Positions 24,134-33,403 are shown, counted from the first letter of the stretch. The stretch is DNA of 64,000 nt from an uncultured Clostridia bacterium (GCA_945876435.1 CAMCOD010000007.1:1-64000), one strand, 5' to 3'. Notes: a model not told the origin generated them from the sequence alone. A program made the numbers and translations.

Positions 24134-24976
24134 TTATGCCTCCAATTCTGCCAAAGCCTGATTCAATTCAGCCATAGCGATCTCGTACTGTTCATCGTTT
24201 GGTGCGGTTCCATGCCAGGAAGCCTTGTTTTCCATAAAGGATACGCCTTTGCCCTTAACGGTTTTCGCAATAATGGCGGTAGGCTGGCCTTTTACAGTTT
24301 TCGCCTCTTCAAAAGCAGCCTCGATTTCATCAAAATTGTGACCGTCAATGTTGATCACATGGAAATTGAAGGATTTAAATTTCTCATCAATTGGGTAAGG
24401 AGAACATACATCGGCAATATTGCCGTCAATCTGCAGACCGTTGTTGTCCACGATCACGCAAAGGTTGTCCAGTTTATTGTGGCCGGCGAACATAGAGGCT
24501 TCCCAAACCTGGCCTTCCTGGATCTCGCCATCGCCCAATACGGTATAAACACGGTAATCTTTGTTCATCAGCTTGCCGGCTTTCGCCATGCCGCAGGCGG
24601 CGGAGATACCCTGTCCCAAAGAGCCGGTGCTCATATCCACGCCGGGGATCTTTTTCATATCCGGATGACCCTGCAGACGGGAACCGATCTTTCTCAGTGT
24701 TTTCAGCTCTTCAACAGGGAAATAGCCTCGATTGGCCAGCGCTGCGTAAAGTGCTGGGGCAATATGACCTTTTGAAAGAACAAAACGGTCACGATCCTCT
24801 TTTTTGGGATCCTGAGGATCAATATTCATTTCTTTAAAATATAAATAAGCGATGATATCAGCAGCGGATAAAGAGCCGCCTGGATGACCGGATTTTGCGC
24901 AATGAACGCCTTCAATGGCACCCATACGGATTTTGCATGCAGCCAGGGACAGTTCTTTTTTCAACGTCTGGTTCAT
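24134..24976 (-). CDS. Transketolase, N-terminal (thiamine diphosphate-binding) subunit
   Basis: 280 residues. The thiamine diphosphate motif GDGEIQEGQVWEASMFA...VDNNGLQIDG is complete, with HCAKSGHPGGSLSAAD and FVLSKGHIAPALYAAL as the other substrate and cofactor loops. The ATG at 24976 follows GAGGAGGAC. It forms the active enzyme with the C-terminal subunit encoded immediately downstream. The pair has its own promoter and terminator, so it is a two-gene operon. Confidence 0.94.
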   Translation of the reverse strand: MNQTLKKELSLAACKIRMGAIEGVHCAKSGHPGGSLSAADIIAYLYFKEMNIDPQDPKKEDRDRFVLSKGHIAPALYAALANRGYFPVEELKTLRKIGSRLQGHPDMKKIPGVDMSTGSLGQGISAACGMAKAGKLMNKDYRVYTVLGDGEIQEGQVWEASMFAGHNKLDNLCVIVDNNGLQIDGNIADVCSPYPIDEKFKSFNFHVINIDGHNFDEIEAAFEEAKTVKGQPTAIIAKTVKGKGVSFMENKASWHGTAPNDEQYEIAMAELNQALAELEA

Positions 24977-25044
24977 GGTACGTCCTCCTCATAGTTTTGG
25001 TTTGAAGCGGTTTTACCCCCGCTTTCCGTTTTACATACAGGTAA

Positions 25045-25073
25045 AGTATAGCATTTTTTGATTATAGATTCAA
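25045..25073 (-). promoter_or_regulatory. Sigma-A promoter for the transketolase operon
   Basis: On minus: TTGAAT (25068-25073), 17-base spacer, TATACT (25045-25050), about 70 bases before the ATG. A GC-rich 8-bp stem (25075-25094) abuts the -35 box. Confidence 0.75.
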
Positions 25074-25074
25074 C

Positions 25075-25102
25075 CGCTTTCCTTGTGGAAAGCGATTTTT
25101 TT
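25075..25102 (+). terminator. Hairpin plus T-run on the plus strand without a plus-strand gene
   Basis: CGCTTTCC / GGAAAGCG perfect stem, loop TTGT, followed by ATTTTTTT. It has terminator form for plus-strand transcription, but no plus gene lies upstream for 3.5 kb. It may block antisense transcription into rluD or be a regulatory palindrome next to the transketolase promoter. Confidence 0.5.
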
Positions 25103-25106
25103 GCGA

Positions 25107-25137
25107 GAAAAAGCCTCCAAGTCCTTGAACTTGGAGG
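25107..25137 (-). terminator. Terminator after rluD
   Basis: On minus: CCTCCAAG, loop of 8, CTTGGAGG, then CTTTTTC. It lies just after the rluD stop. Confidence 0.85.
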
Positions 25138-25147
25138 AAATGACGTT

Positions 25148-26071
25148 CTATTCGTCCATAGGCTGGAGGGTCTTTAAGAAACAGGTAAAGTAATCCGGCA
25201 GCGGACTTTCAAACAGAAGGTGTTCGCCCGTGATTGGATGAATGAAACCCAGCGCTCTGGCGTGAAGGCATTGTCCTTCCAGTTGGGCAATGCATTTTTT
25301 CGGCCCGTAAACCGGATCTCCGGCAAGGGGATGCTGAAGGTAGGCCATATGGACCCGGATCTGGTGAGTCCGGCCTGTTTCCAGTTTCAGGCGGATATGG
25401 GTAAAGCCCTTGTAACGGCGGAGCACAGACCAATGGGTCACCGCTTCCCTGGCATTCGGGTCATTTGGCCTGAGCACCGCCATCTTTTTTCGGTCAACCG
25501 GATGGCGTCCCAGAGGAGCATTTACCGTTCCGCTGTCCTCCTTGAAGCCGCCGTAAACCACCGCTTCGTAATAACGGTCCATGGAGTGGGCTCTCACCTG
25601 CTCCGCCAGCCCTTCATAGGCGCCGTCCGTCTTTGCAACGACCAAAAGCCCGCTGGTATCCTTGTCGATACGGTGGACGATTCCCTGACGGAAATCCCCA
25701 TTGACTGCGGTAAGAGGGCCGCAGTGGTGAATCAGAGCATTCACAAGGGTCCCATCGGGATTTCCATCCGCCGGATGGACCACCATGTGCTTTGGTTTAT
25801 TCACCACAAGAAGATGCTCGTCCTCATAGACAATATCCAGAGGGATGTTTTCGCCCAAAATCTCAATGGATTCTTCCGCAAGCTCCGGAACCTGAATCAG
25901 GTCATTGGCTTTGACCTTATAATTTTTGCCAAAGGATGATCTTTCGTTGACAAATACTTCCCCGCTGTCAATTTTCTTCTGCGCAGCGGAGCGACTGTAG
26001 CCTTCCACATGATCCGCAATCCATTTATCCAAGCGGACACCGGAATCCTCCGGTTTTACCCTGTTAATCAT
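25148..26071 (-). CDS. rluD: RluA-family 23S rRNA pseudouridine synthase
   Basis: 307 residues from the ATG at 26071; the upstream open frame lies inside lspA. An N-terminal S4 domain (GVRLDKWIADHVEGYSRSAAQKKI) precedes the synthase domain with the catalytic Asp in IVHRIDKDTSGLLVVAK and the later RLETGRTHQIRVHMA. RluD-type enzymes modify helix 69 of 23S rRNA; other RluA members have other sites, so the exact target is inferred. It overlaps the end of lspA by 8 bases, the usual arrangement in Firmicutes. Confidence 0.9.
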   Translation of the reverse strand: MINRVKPEDSGVRLDKWIADHVEGYSRSAAQKKIDSGEVFVNERSSFGKNYKVKANDLIQVPELAEESIEILGENIPLDIVYEDEHLLVVNKPKHMVVHPADGNPDGTLVNALIHHCGPLTAVNGDFRQGIVHRIDKDTSGLLVVAKTDGAYEGLAEQVRAHSMDRYYEAVVYGGFKEDSGTVNAPLGRHPVDRKKMAVLRPNDPNAREAVTHWSVLRRYKGFTHIRLKLETGRTHQIRVHMAYLQHPLAGDPVYGPKKCIAQLEGQCLHARALGFIHPITGEHLLFESPLPDYFTCFLKTLQPMDE

Positions 26072-26561
26072 GGCCTTCGCTTCCCTCTGGCCCCGCTTTT
26101 TTCTCCTCTTTTCCTTCAATCAGAAGATAATACAGCATCAGCAGGCCCACGCCGCAGACCACACAGACATCCGCAAAATTAAAAATGGCAAAGTTGATCA
26201 AACGAAAGTCGATATAATCCACTACAAAGTGTCCCGGATAGAGGAAACGGTCGATCATGTTGCCCAGGCCACCTGCGAACATCATGGAAATCGAAACCAT
26301 GGCCAATGGATGTTTCATTTTTCTTGTCAAAAGTATATACAGCAGCACCAGAAGCAGAATGGTGTTGACCACCATAAGAAATTCCGTTTTACCGTTGAGA
26401 ATGCTGAAGGCGGCTCCCCGGTTTTCACTGTAGGTCAGATGGAGCACATCCTGGATCAGCGGTATCGTGGAAAGTGGCTGGAGCTGCGTCACCGCCCAGT
26501 GTTTGATGAGCCGATCCACGAGAACCAGTGCCGCGGCAAAAATCAGATAAAAGAATACCAT
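26064..26561 (-). CDS. lspA: Lipoprotein signal peptidase (signal peptidase II)
   Basis: 165 residues with four membrane helices. The two catalytic Asp motifs are present: GGLGNMIDRFLYPGHVVD-like (GNMIDR) and FNFADVCVVCG (Asp). SENRGAAFSIL is the third conserved block. It cleaves prolipoproteins after lipidation, and substrates in this window include the two DUF4358 lipoproteins. The C terminus is a charged tail. The gene is followed by rluD with overlap and is separated from ileS by a terminator. Confidence 0.95.
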   Translation of the reverse strand: MVFFYLIFAAALVLVDRLIKHWAVTQLQPLSTIPLIQDVLHLTYSENRGAAFSILNGKTEFLMVVNTILLLVLLYILLTRKMKHPLAMVSISMMFAGGLGNMIDRFLYPGHFVVDYIDFRLINFAIFNFADVCVVCGVGLLMLYYLLIEGKEEKKAGPEGSEGHD

Positions 26562-26584
26562 GATATCCTCCTTTTTCTATTGAT

Positions 26585-26616
26585 AAAAGAAGCGGTGCAG
26601 ACGGACTGCACCGCTT
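26585..26616 (-). terminator. Terminator after ileS
   Basis: On minus: AAGCGGTGCAG, loop TCCGT, CTGCACCGCTT, then CTTTTATC. Perfect 11-bp stem. Confidence 0.88.
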
Positions 26617-26627
26617 GAGAAAACAGA

Positions 26628-29420
26628 TTATTTCAGGATTTTGCTGCAGCGGGCGCAGAGAGTCGGATGTTCCGGATCAGAACCTACCGTTTCGCTATAA
26701 ACCCAGCAGCGTTCACATTTCTGTCCATCCGCTTTTTCTACCAGAACATGAAGTCCTTCTACCTCACCAGTGGTTTCGGCAGGAACGGCATCATTGAGAA
26801 CCACTTTGGAAACAATAAATACCGTTTCCAGGATCTCTTCGTTGGCTTTCAGGAAGGCCATCTGATCCCCGGTACAGGTCAAAGTTACTTTTGCTTCCAG
26901 AGATTTACCAATGGTCTTGGCTGCGCGTGCATCCTCTAAAGCCTTATTGATATCGTCCCGGATTTTGCGGATATGCTCCCATTTCTCCATGAACGCAGGG
27001 GTCTCCTTGGATGCGCCGCCTTTCGGCATTTCGTTCAGCACAGGAGCCTCCGGGTTGTGATCCTGGGATTTGGGCAGATGCTGCCAGATCTCGTCGCAGG
27101 TGAAAGCAAGGATAGGCGCGAATACCAGAGTCAGATCCCGCAGAATACGGTAGATCGTTGTCTGTGCAGCCCGACGGGAAACGGAATTTGGTGCTTCCAC
27201 ATACAGGCGGTCCTTTAAGATATCCAGATAGAAGTTGGACATATCAATGGTGCAGAAATTGCGGACCGCATAGTAAACCGAATGGAATTCAAATCTTTCA
27301 TAGGCTTCGTTGCATTCCTTCGCCAGTTTGTCCATTGTGGCCAAAGCCCAGCGGTCCAGCTCAAAGAGCTGATCATCCGAAACAGAATCGGTGTCCGGAT
27401 TGAAGTCATACAAGTTGCCAAGAATATAGCGGGCTGTATTGCGGATCTTGCGGTAAACTTCGGACAACTGTTTCAGAATGTCATTGGAAATGCGGATATC
27501 GGAGTGATAATCCGAAGAAGCGACCCACAGACGAAGAATATCCGCGCCAAAGTCCTTGATAACCTCCTCGGGAGCGATACCATTGCCCAGAGATTTGTGC
27601 ATGGTCTTGCCCTGCGCGTCAACGACCCAGCCATGGGTGCAAACATTTTTGTAAGGAGCAACACCCTTCCAGGCCACAGAGGTCAGCAGAGAGGACTGGA
27701 ACCAGCCGCGGTACTGGTCTGCGCCCTCCAGATACAGGTCGCAAGGCCATTTCAAATCGTCTCGGGTGGATAAAACAGCGGCATGAGACGTACCGGAATC
27801 GAACCATACGTCCATAATGTCGCTTTCTTTTCGGAAGGACTGGCTGCCGCACTTTTTACAAGTGGTGCCGGCAGGGAGAATTTCAGATGCTTCGTGGGTC
27901 CACCAAGCGTCAGAGCCTTCTTTGGCAAAGAGCTGAGAAACAGCCTGAATGGAGGACTCATCCACATGAGGCTCACCGCATTTTTCGCAGTAGAAGATCG
28001 GGATCGGCACACCCCAGATTCTTTGACGGGAAATACACCAGTCGGAGCGGTCGCTGACCATATTCTTAATGCGGCCCTCGCCCCAGGAAGGAATCCAGTT
28101 AATTCCTTCGATGGCTTTCAGCGCATCCTCCTTGAAGTTTTCCACGGAGCAGAACCACTGTTCGGTAGCGCGGTAAATGATCGGATGTTTGCATCTCCAG
28201 CAGTGTGGATACTGATGGACGATTTTTTCCACCGCAAACATATGACCGCTTTCGGTCAGATCCGCAGCGATGGCTTTATTGGCTTCATCCGTAGACAAAC
28301 CAGCAAATTTACCGGCAGCTTCGGTTAGATAACCCTTGCTGTCCACCGGAACGATAATTTTGATTTCCGGATAGTGGTTGACGCAAACTTCAAAGTCCTC
28401 GGTACCATGACCGGGAGCGGTATGAACGCAGCCAGTACCGCTGTCCAAAGTAACATGATCCCCCACAATAACCAGGGAATCCCGGTCCATGAAAGGATGT
28501 TTGCAGACCATGTACTCCAAATCCTTGCCCTGAAGGGAACCAAGGATCTCATATTCGCTGATTTCGGCAGCTTTCATGGTCGCGTCGATCAGCTCGCGGG
28601 CCATTACATAATACTCGCCTTTGGCTTTTACCAGACAGTATTCATATTCCGGACCTACGCAGATGGCCATATTGCCCGGCAGAGTCCAGGTAGTGGTTGT
28701 CCAGATCACAAAATAGGTCTTGGACAGGTCGGCGCCCAGCGCTGCCAGCTTGCCTTTATCATCTTTTACATCGAATTTTACATAAATGGAGAAGCAGGGG
28801 TCCTCTTCATACTCAATTTCTGCCTCTGCCAGAGCAGTCTGACATTCCGGGCACCAGTAAACTGGTTTCAGGCCTTTATAAATATAACCATTGGTGGCCA
28901 TTTTGCCGAACACTTCGATTTGTTTGGCTTCAAACTCCGGTTTAAGGGTCAGATACGGATCATCAAAATCACCCAGAACACCCAAACGCTCAAACTGTTT
29001 TCTCTGGGTATCCACATAGTGCAGAGCATAGTCCGCGCAAATCTTTCTCAGTTCCACCGGGGAGATATTATTGGAAACGCCGGCTTTTTTGCGGGCCTTC
29101 AACTCAATCGGAAGACCATGGGTATCCCAGCCGGGAACATAGGGGGCCTGATAGCCGCTCATATTCTTCTGACGGACGATAAAATCTTTCAGAACCTTAT
29201 TCAAAGCAGTTCCCAGATGGATATCGCCGTTGGCGTAAGGCGGGCCGTCATGGAGGACGTACTTCGGTTTTCCTTCGTTATTTTTGACCATCTTGTGATA
29301 AAGGTCATTTTCCTGCCATTTTGCGACCATTGCCGGTTCGCGCTGGGGCAGGGCAGCTCTCATATTAAAATCAGTCTGAACAAGGTTCAGCGTTTTATTA
29401 TAATCCTGAGCCATTTCCAT
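26628..29420 (-). CDS. ileS: Isoleucyl-tRNA synthetase
   Basis: 930 residues. HIGH is PPYANGDIHLGTALNK and the KMSKS-like motif is KTMHKSLGNG. The editing domain (CP1) includes GTGCVHTAPGHGTEDF. The C-terminal zinc motif has CERCW...CARC. AGGAGAG precedes two nearby ATGs (29420 and 29414); the first is used. There is no T-box leader: only 38 bases separate it from divIVA, so it is expressed as part of the division cluster. Overall length is that of the bacterial-type IleS. Confidence 0.97.
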   Translation of the reverse strand: MEMAQDYNKTLNLVQTDFNMRAALPQREPAMVAKWQENDLYHKMVKNNEGKPKYVLHDGPPYANGDIHLGTALNKVLKDFIVRQKNMSGYQAPYVPGWDTHGLPIELKARKKAGVSNNISPVELRKICADYALHYVDTQRKQFERLGVLGDFDDPYLTLKPEFEAKQIEVFGKMATNGYIYKGLKPVYWCPECQTALAEAEIEYEEDPCFSIYVKFDVKDDKGKLAALGADLSKTYFVIWTTTTWTLPGNMAICVGPEYEYCLVKAKGEYYVMARELIDATMKAAEISEYEILGSLQGKDLEYMVCKHPFMDRDSLVIVGDHVTLDSGTGCVHTAPGHGTEDFEVCVNHYPEIKIIVPVDSKGYLTEAAGKFAGLSTDEANKAIAADLTESGHMFAVEKIVHQYPHCWRCKHPIIYRATEQWFCSVENFKEDALKAIEGINWIPSWGEGRIKNMVSDRSDWCISRQRIWGVPIPIFYCEKCGEPHVDESSIQAVSQLFAKEGSDAWWTHEASEILPAGTTCKKCGSQSFRKESDIMDVWFDSGTSHAAVLSTRDDLKWPCDLYLEGADQYRGWFQSSLLTSVAWKGVAPYKNVCTHGWVVDAQGKTMHKSLGNGIAPEEVIKDFGADILRLWVASSDYHSDIRISNDILKQLSEVYRKIRNTARYILGNLYDFNPDTDSVSDDQLFELDRWALATMDKLAKECNEAYERFEFHSVYYAVRNFCTIDMSNFYLDILKDRLYVEAPNSVSRRAAQTTIYRILRDLTLVFAPILAFTCDEIWQHLPKSQDHNPEAPVLNEMPKGGASKETPAFMEKWEHIRKIRDDINKALEDARAAKTIGKSLEAKVTLTCTGDQMAFLKANEEILETVFIVSKVVLNDAVPAETTGEVEGLHVLVEKADGQKCERCWVYSETVGSDPEHPTLCARCSKILK

Positions 29421-29458
29421 TCTCTCCTAACTATTAAATCTTATGCGTCTATCTATGA

Positions 29459-30235
29459 TCAGCGATGTTTTTTTCGGGAGAACATGCTGTTTTTTTTGCC
29501 GTCGTCCCGTTCCACATCAAAACCTTCGCCGAATTTCAACTGTCCAAATTTCGAACTGGTGCTTTCAGAGGATGGGGTTGGGATCTCGGAAAAGCTCATG
29601 GTCGGCTGAGCCGGCTGAACGCTCTGAGTTTTTTCGTTTTCCCCCATGCCGGAGAAGTCCAGAACCACTTCCTCCTCTGCCGCTACTGGAGCCGGTTCTT
29701 CCGCGGGAGCAGGCTGAGCAGCCGCTGCCTCCGGAACTGGGGCCGGTTCCGCCGCAGGAGCGGTATTGTCATTGGCGATCATCTCTTCCGCATACTCCGG
29801 AAGATTGGTGATCAAATCCAAATGCTGACGATACATGGTGAGCATGCGGTTTTTGAACTTGCTGACCTCTTTTTTCATTTGTACCAGGGCAGTCTGTTCG
29901 ATTTCCACGCTTCTCTGAGCGCTTTCTACCAGCTTCGCCGCTTCCACCTTGGCATCCAACAGGATATTCTCCGCTTTCGCCTTGGAATCCCGGATCACGC
30001 TGTCACCCAGCTTCTGCGCGCCAATCAATGCCGAGCGCAGGCTGTCCTCATCTTCCCGATACTCTTCAATTTTTGCTGCCAGAACTTCCACTTTTTTCTC
30101 CAGGTCCTCTTTCTGGGCCTGAAGCGCACGCATTTCTTCCGCAACCTGTTCCAGAAACGCTTCCACTTCGTCTGCGCGATAGCCGCCCATCGCTTTGTCA
30201 AAGCGTTTGTTTGCAACAGAATCAGGAGTCATCAT
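29459..30235 (-). CDS. divIVA: DivIVA-domain cell division/polarity protein
   Basis: 258 residues from the ATG at 30235 (GGGGGAA upstream; an ATG directly follows). The N-terminal DivIVA motif NKRFDKAMGGYRADEVEAF is followed by long coiled coils (to about 165). A Pro/Ala/Glu-rich linker (about 170-205) and a basic tail ending SRKKHR follow. DivIVA binds curved membrane at septa and poles. The tail after the linker is an extension not present in Bacillus DivIVA and may bind partners. Genes ylmH, sepF and ylmE are just upstream in the same direction, as expected. Confidence 0.93.
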   Translation of the reverse strand: MMTPDSVANKRFDKAMGGYRADEVEAFLEQVAEEMRALQAQKEDLEKKVEVLAAKIEEYREDEDSLRSALIGAQKLGDSVIRDSKAKAENILLDAKVEAAKLVESAQRSVEIEQTALVQMKKEVSKFKNRMLTMYRQHLDLITNLPEYAEEMIANDNTAPAAEPAPVPEAAAAQPAPAEEPAPVAAEEEVVLDFSGMGENEKTQSVQPAQPTMSFSEIPTPSSESTSSKFGQLKFGEGFDVERDDGKKNSMFSRKKHR

Positions 30236-30274
30236 AAACAATTCCCCCATTTATCTTAATTTTTGTATTGTTAG

Positions 30275-31036
30275 CTAAATATATTGATGTCCCAGCAGAT
30301 GGTAACGCCCTTTTTGGGATAAACCGCCCACATGGGTCAAAACAAAACGGCCATAGCCTCGGATGGAAAAAATATCGCCTTCAGCGACGCTGTAGGACAA
30401 CTCCTCCACCTCAAAGAAATTAACACTCACCTGACCGCTCCGAATCAGTTGAGAGGCCTTATCCCGGCTGAGATTGGTGAAAAAAGCAACCAGACAATCC
30501 AGACGCAGGGAGCTGACCGTTCCTCCTATCGGTTTTAAGGTATACGGTTCCGGCAGCACAGCCGGTATCCCGCCTTCCACGCGAACACCAGCCCGACCGA
30601 TTTTCCTCAGCTCGTTCAGGACCAGGGTATAGGCCGGTTCCAAAAGAAAAATCACAGCATACTCTTCTCCAAGAAGAATATCGCCAACCAGCTCCCGCTT
30701 TACATTGAGTCCCATCAGCGTGCCCAAAATATCCGGATGCCGCGGCTTATCCGCCGGGCGGTAAGAAACCGTTACCGCTTTGATCGGAAAAGCCGTTTGT
30801 TCCGGCTCCTGATAGTCCGGAAACAAGCCTAAAAGCCTGCGGCCGGCTTTTTCATATCCACCGTACAGCAGGCTTTGATGAAAGCCGGATCGAGCAAGAA
30901 AACGGCTGGCAAGAGCCTGCTGCCGCTCATCCAGAAAGAAGCTGAAGCGCGCTGTCCAATTCCGCTCCACATCGCGGAGCATATCGGACAGATGGTCACA
31001 GAACAGCTTTTCTTCTTTGTCACATTTATCGGTCAT
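30275..31036 (-). CDS. ylmH: YlmH, S4-domain RNA-binding protein
   Basis: 253 residues. The C-terminal S4 domain includes LSRDKASQLIRSGQVSVNFFEV and FSIRGYGRF. The middle carries the YlmH core AVTVSYRPADKPRHPDILGTLMG. YlmH rescues stalled 50S subunits with tRNA attached (a ribosome-associated quality control role shown in Bacillus), and the gene neighbours divIVA in many Firmicutes. Its ATG shares one base with the sepF stop. The yggT-type ylmG normally between sepF and ylmH is missing here. Confidence 0.9.
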   Translation of the reverse strand: MTDKCDKEEKLFCDHLSDMLRDVERNWTARFSFFLDERQQALASRFLARSGFHQSLLYGGYEKAGRRLLGLFPDYQEPEQTAFPIKAVTVSYRPADKPRHPDILGTLMGLNVKRELVGDILLGEEYAVIFLLEPAYTLVLNELRKIGRAGVRVEGGIPAVLPEPYTLKPIGGTVSSLRLDCLVAFFTNLSRDKASQLIRSGQVSVNFFEVEELSYSVAEGDIFSIRGYGRFVLTHVGGLSQKGRYHLLGHQYI

Positions 31037-31470
31037 TAGAAGATCACGCCGTTGTTTTCCAGTTCATCCAGCAGATCACCCATAATATCCACATTATAGG
31101 GTGTGATGATGTATGTATTGTTCGCCACCCGTTTCATCTTGCCGTGGTTGGCGTAAGCGGCACCGCAGAGAAAGTCGATCATCCGGCGGGAAACCTCTTT
31201 GCTGGCAGACTCCAGATTCAGCACCACAGTTTTTTTCTCATTCAAATGATCGGCAATGGCGCTTGCGTCCTCAAAGCTCTCCGGCTTTACCAGCACAACA
31301 GCCAACTGGGTGGTGGCATGAACATTTACCACCTTGTCATTTTTACGGCCATTGACCGCAGAAATCATCGGAGATTCTTCGAAGTCATTTTCATCCTGCT
31401 CATCGTTGTCATTATAGTAATCATCGGATGGAATACCAATCAGGTTTTTGAAAGTATCTTTGATTGCCAT
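31036..31470 (-). CDS. sepF: Cell division protein SepF
   Basis: 144 residues: an acidic N-terminal linker after a short amphipathic start (MAIKDTFKNLIGI, the membrane anchor) and the C-terminal SepF domain with VLVKPESFEDASAIADHL, TVVLNLESASKEVSRRMIDFLCGAAYA. SepF polymerises into rings that bundle FtsZ at the membrane. ATG at 31470 follows GGGGA. It sits between ylmE and ylmH. Confidence 0.93.
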   Translation of the reverse strand: MAIKDTFKNLIGIPSDDYYNDNDEQDENDFEESPMISAVNGRKNDKVVNVHATTQLAVVLVKPESFEDASAIADHLNEKKTVVLNLESASKEVSRRMIDFLCGAAYANHGKMKRVANNTYIITPYNVDIMGDLLDELENNGVIF

Positions 31471-31488
31471 AGTTCTATGTCCCCTTTT

Positions 31489-32196
31489 CTATTTTCTATC
31501 GCCGAACATCGCGGTTCCAATGCGAATCAGGGTGGAACCGTGCTGTATTGCTATTTTATAATCCTTAGACATACCCATAGAAAGGATACTCATATTCATA
31601 TTATCCATGTTTTTTTGTTTCATGTCAATAAAGAGTTGCTGCATTTTTGCAAAATAATGGGCAATTTCTGCGGCATTTTCGCATACAGGGGGAATTGTCA
31701 TCAAACCCTTTACCGAAATATGGGGGAATTTGGCGATTTCCAGCAGCAAAGGCTCCAATTCTTCCGGAGAAACACCGGATTTGCTTTCCTCCCCGCCAAT
31801 ATTAACCTCCACCAGAACATCCATGTGAAGACCCCGAGCAGCAGCCTGTTTCTCTATCTCCTGGGCAAGGCGCAAGCTGTCCACCGAATGGATCAGGGAC
31901 ACTTTATCAATGATCTGCCGGACCTTATTGGTCTGCAGGTGACCGATAAAATGGATATCCACCCCTTCCTTCCGATAGCTATCGTATTTTTCCAGGAACT
32001 CCTGTACCCGATTCTCTCCCAGCAGACAGATACCGCTGTCTATGGCTTCGTTTACCCTCTCTGGCGGGACAGTCTTGGTAACTGCCATGACCCGGATCTC
32101 CTCCGGATTCCTCCCGCAAGCCCGTGCAGTTTGTTTTACATCCTCCAAAATCCTGCGGACATTTTCACCAACAGGGCTATTTGATCTTTTGTCCAT
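31489..32196 (-). CDS. ylmE: YggS/YlmE pyridoxal phosphate homeostasis protein
   Basis: 235 residues from the ATG at 32196, with GGAGGTGA 10-11 bases upstream; an ATG at 32214 overlaps that site. The PLP-binding barrel shows VMAVTKTVPPERVNEAI (Lys) and GENRVQEFLEKY, HFIGHLQTNKVRQII, LVEVNIGGEESKSGV and LSMGMSKDYKIAIQHGSTLIRIGTA-type elements. It has no known catalytic activity and buffers vitamin B6. It overlaps the end of the HlyD-like gene by 20 bases. Confidence 0.94.
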   Translation of the reverse strand: MDKRSNSPVGENVRRILEDVKQTARACGRNPEEIRVMAVTKTVPPERVNEAIDSGICLLGENRVQEFLEKYDSYRKEGVDIHFIGHLQTNKVRQIIDKVSLIHSVDSLRLAQEIEKQAAARGLHMDVLVEVNIGGEESKSGVSPEELEPLLLEIAKFPHISVKGLMTIPPVCENAAEIAHYFAKMQQLFIDMKQKNMDNMNMSILSMGMSKDYKIAIQHGSTLIRIGTAMFGDRK

Positions 32197-33403
32197 CTTC
32201 CAGGTCACCTCCATTGATGATCACTTCGTCAAAACGTTTCAGGCAGTTATTGTCCTCGCCAATTCCCTGACAGAGAACATAGCTGCCCTGGTTGCGGATA
32301 ATGCTGATTGGCTTAAAGCGGACAATGGCATCCCGCTCCAATACATAAACGCCAATAATGCTCTGTTCATAGCAGAGGGCTTCCCTGCTGACCTTCAAAC
32401 CGGAATAGGTGCGGAAAGTTATGTCTACAGACTGGCGGCGGATCCCCAAAAGATCCTCGTCAATGTCTTTGCAGCAAAAGGCCACCACACTGCGGTCCTC
32501 ATCGTCGAAGGTAAGGATTCTGTCGATCTGCGCCTCCACGGTTTTTCCGCTGGCAAAGCCAAAATCCAACACCGCGTTGGTGTTCTGATAGAAGGGCTCC
32601 ATATCTTTGTTATCAATGGCAACAACAAAATACCAGTTCTGATTCTTCACAATCTTGCCGATATAGTCACCCTGTCTCTGGGTCTCGATCGAACTCAGCT
32701 CATCAAACAGCTCCAAGGACATTTCATCCAGACGATCAAAGGTATACAGGTTCTCATAACCGTCAACCACTTTGCTGAAATAGCCTTCCGCCGGGGTTTT
32801 CAGCGTCCGGGCAGCCTCGCCAACGCTTTCTTCCAGATAAGCCAGCTGGTTTTCCAGATAGGTGATTCGCTTTTCGAAGCTGTCCCCTTCCTTCAGAGCC
32901 ACTTGTTTTTTGTTAAAAAGGAAGGTCAGATCCTCTTTTACAGCGCTCAACCCCTCTGTAATACCAGTATCCGTCAGGTCGATCAGGGTGTTCGCCTTCT
33001 CATGGATCTGGTTGGACAGCAGCTCCAGATTGGAACTGCCGCTGCCCTGCATATCCTGAATGGTCTGAAGGTTCTTCAGCTCCGCGGAGATATCGTCAAT
33101 GCGCTGTCTGTTCTGCGCGGCCTCCTCTGAGTCATACGAATAGGCGAGAACAGAAGTCACACCCACTTTATCGCCGCTGTCATAGTTGTAAACCAGTACT
33201 CCTTCCGTCATCAGAGGAATGGTCAGCTCGTCGCGCAAAGCAAAACCTTCCGTGCGAATCGTTTCGGAGACCGTATCATACTCCGCGGTCTGCGTTTCAA
33301 AGCTTTTGCTGTTCAACCGGGCCACCTGATAGCCCACATAGGACAAAAGCAGCAGCCCACACAGTCCGATTGCCAGCCTTCTGCGGACAGATTCACTTTT
33401 CAT
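32177..33403 (-). CDS. HlyD-like membrane-fusion/adaptor protein of the sepF cluster
   Basis: 408 residues. One N-terminal membrane helix (LAIGLCGLLLLSYVGYQVA) is followed by a biotinyl-lipoyl-like hairpin (MTEGVLVYNYDSGDKVGV), a coiled coil (about 100-190) and a beta-barrel part (KIVKNQNWYFVVAIDN, VSREALCYEQSIIGVYVLERD). This is the shape of HlyD-type periplasmic adaptors, but no ABC or MFS partner lies next to it. The same kind of gene often sits ahead of ylmE-sepF in Clostridia as far as I recall. A structural role at the septum is an inference. Confidence 0.7.
   Translation of the reverse strand: MKSESVRRRLAIGLCGLLLLSYVGYQVARLNSKSFETQTAEYDTVSETIRTEGFALRDELTIPLMTEGVLVYNYDSGDKVGVTSVLAYSYDSEEAAQNRQRIDDISAELKNLQTIQDMQGSGSSNLELLSNQIHEKANTLIDLTDTGITEGLSAVKEDLTFLFNKKQVALKEGDSFEKRITYLENQLAYLEESVGEAARTLKTPAEGYFSKVVDGYENLYTFDRLDEMSLELFDELSSIETQRQGDYIGKIVKNQNWYFVVAIDNKDMEPFYQNTNAVLDFGFASGKTVEAQIDRILTFDDEDRSVVAFCCKDIDEDLLGIRRQSVDITFRTYSGLKVSREALCYEQSIIGVYVLERDAIVRFKPISIIRNQGSYVLCQGIGEDNNCLKRFDEVIINGGDLEDGQKIK

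Noticed and set aside
25075..25094. CRISPR-like or repeat-element palindrome
   Set aside because: Single copy with no spacers or further copies in the window.
29421..29458. T-box leader for ileS
   Set aside because: Only 38 bases separate ileS from divIVA, so there is no room for one.
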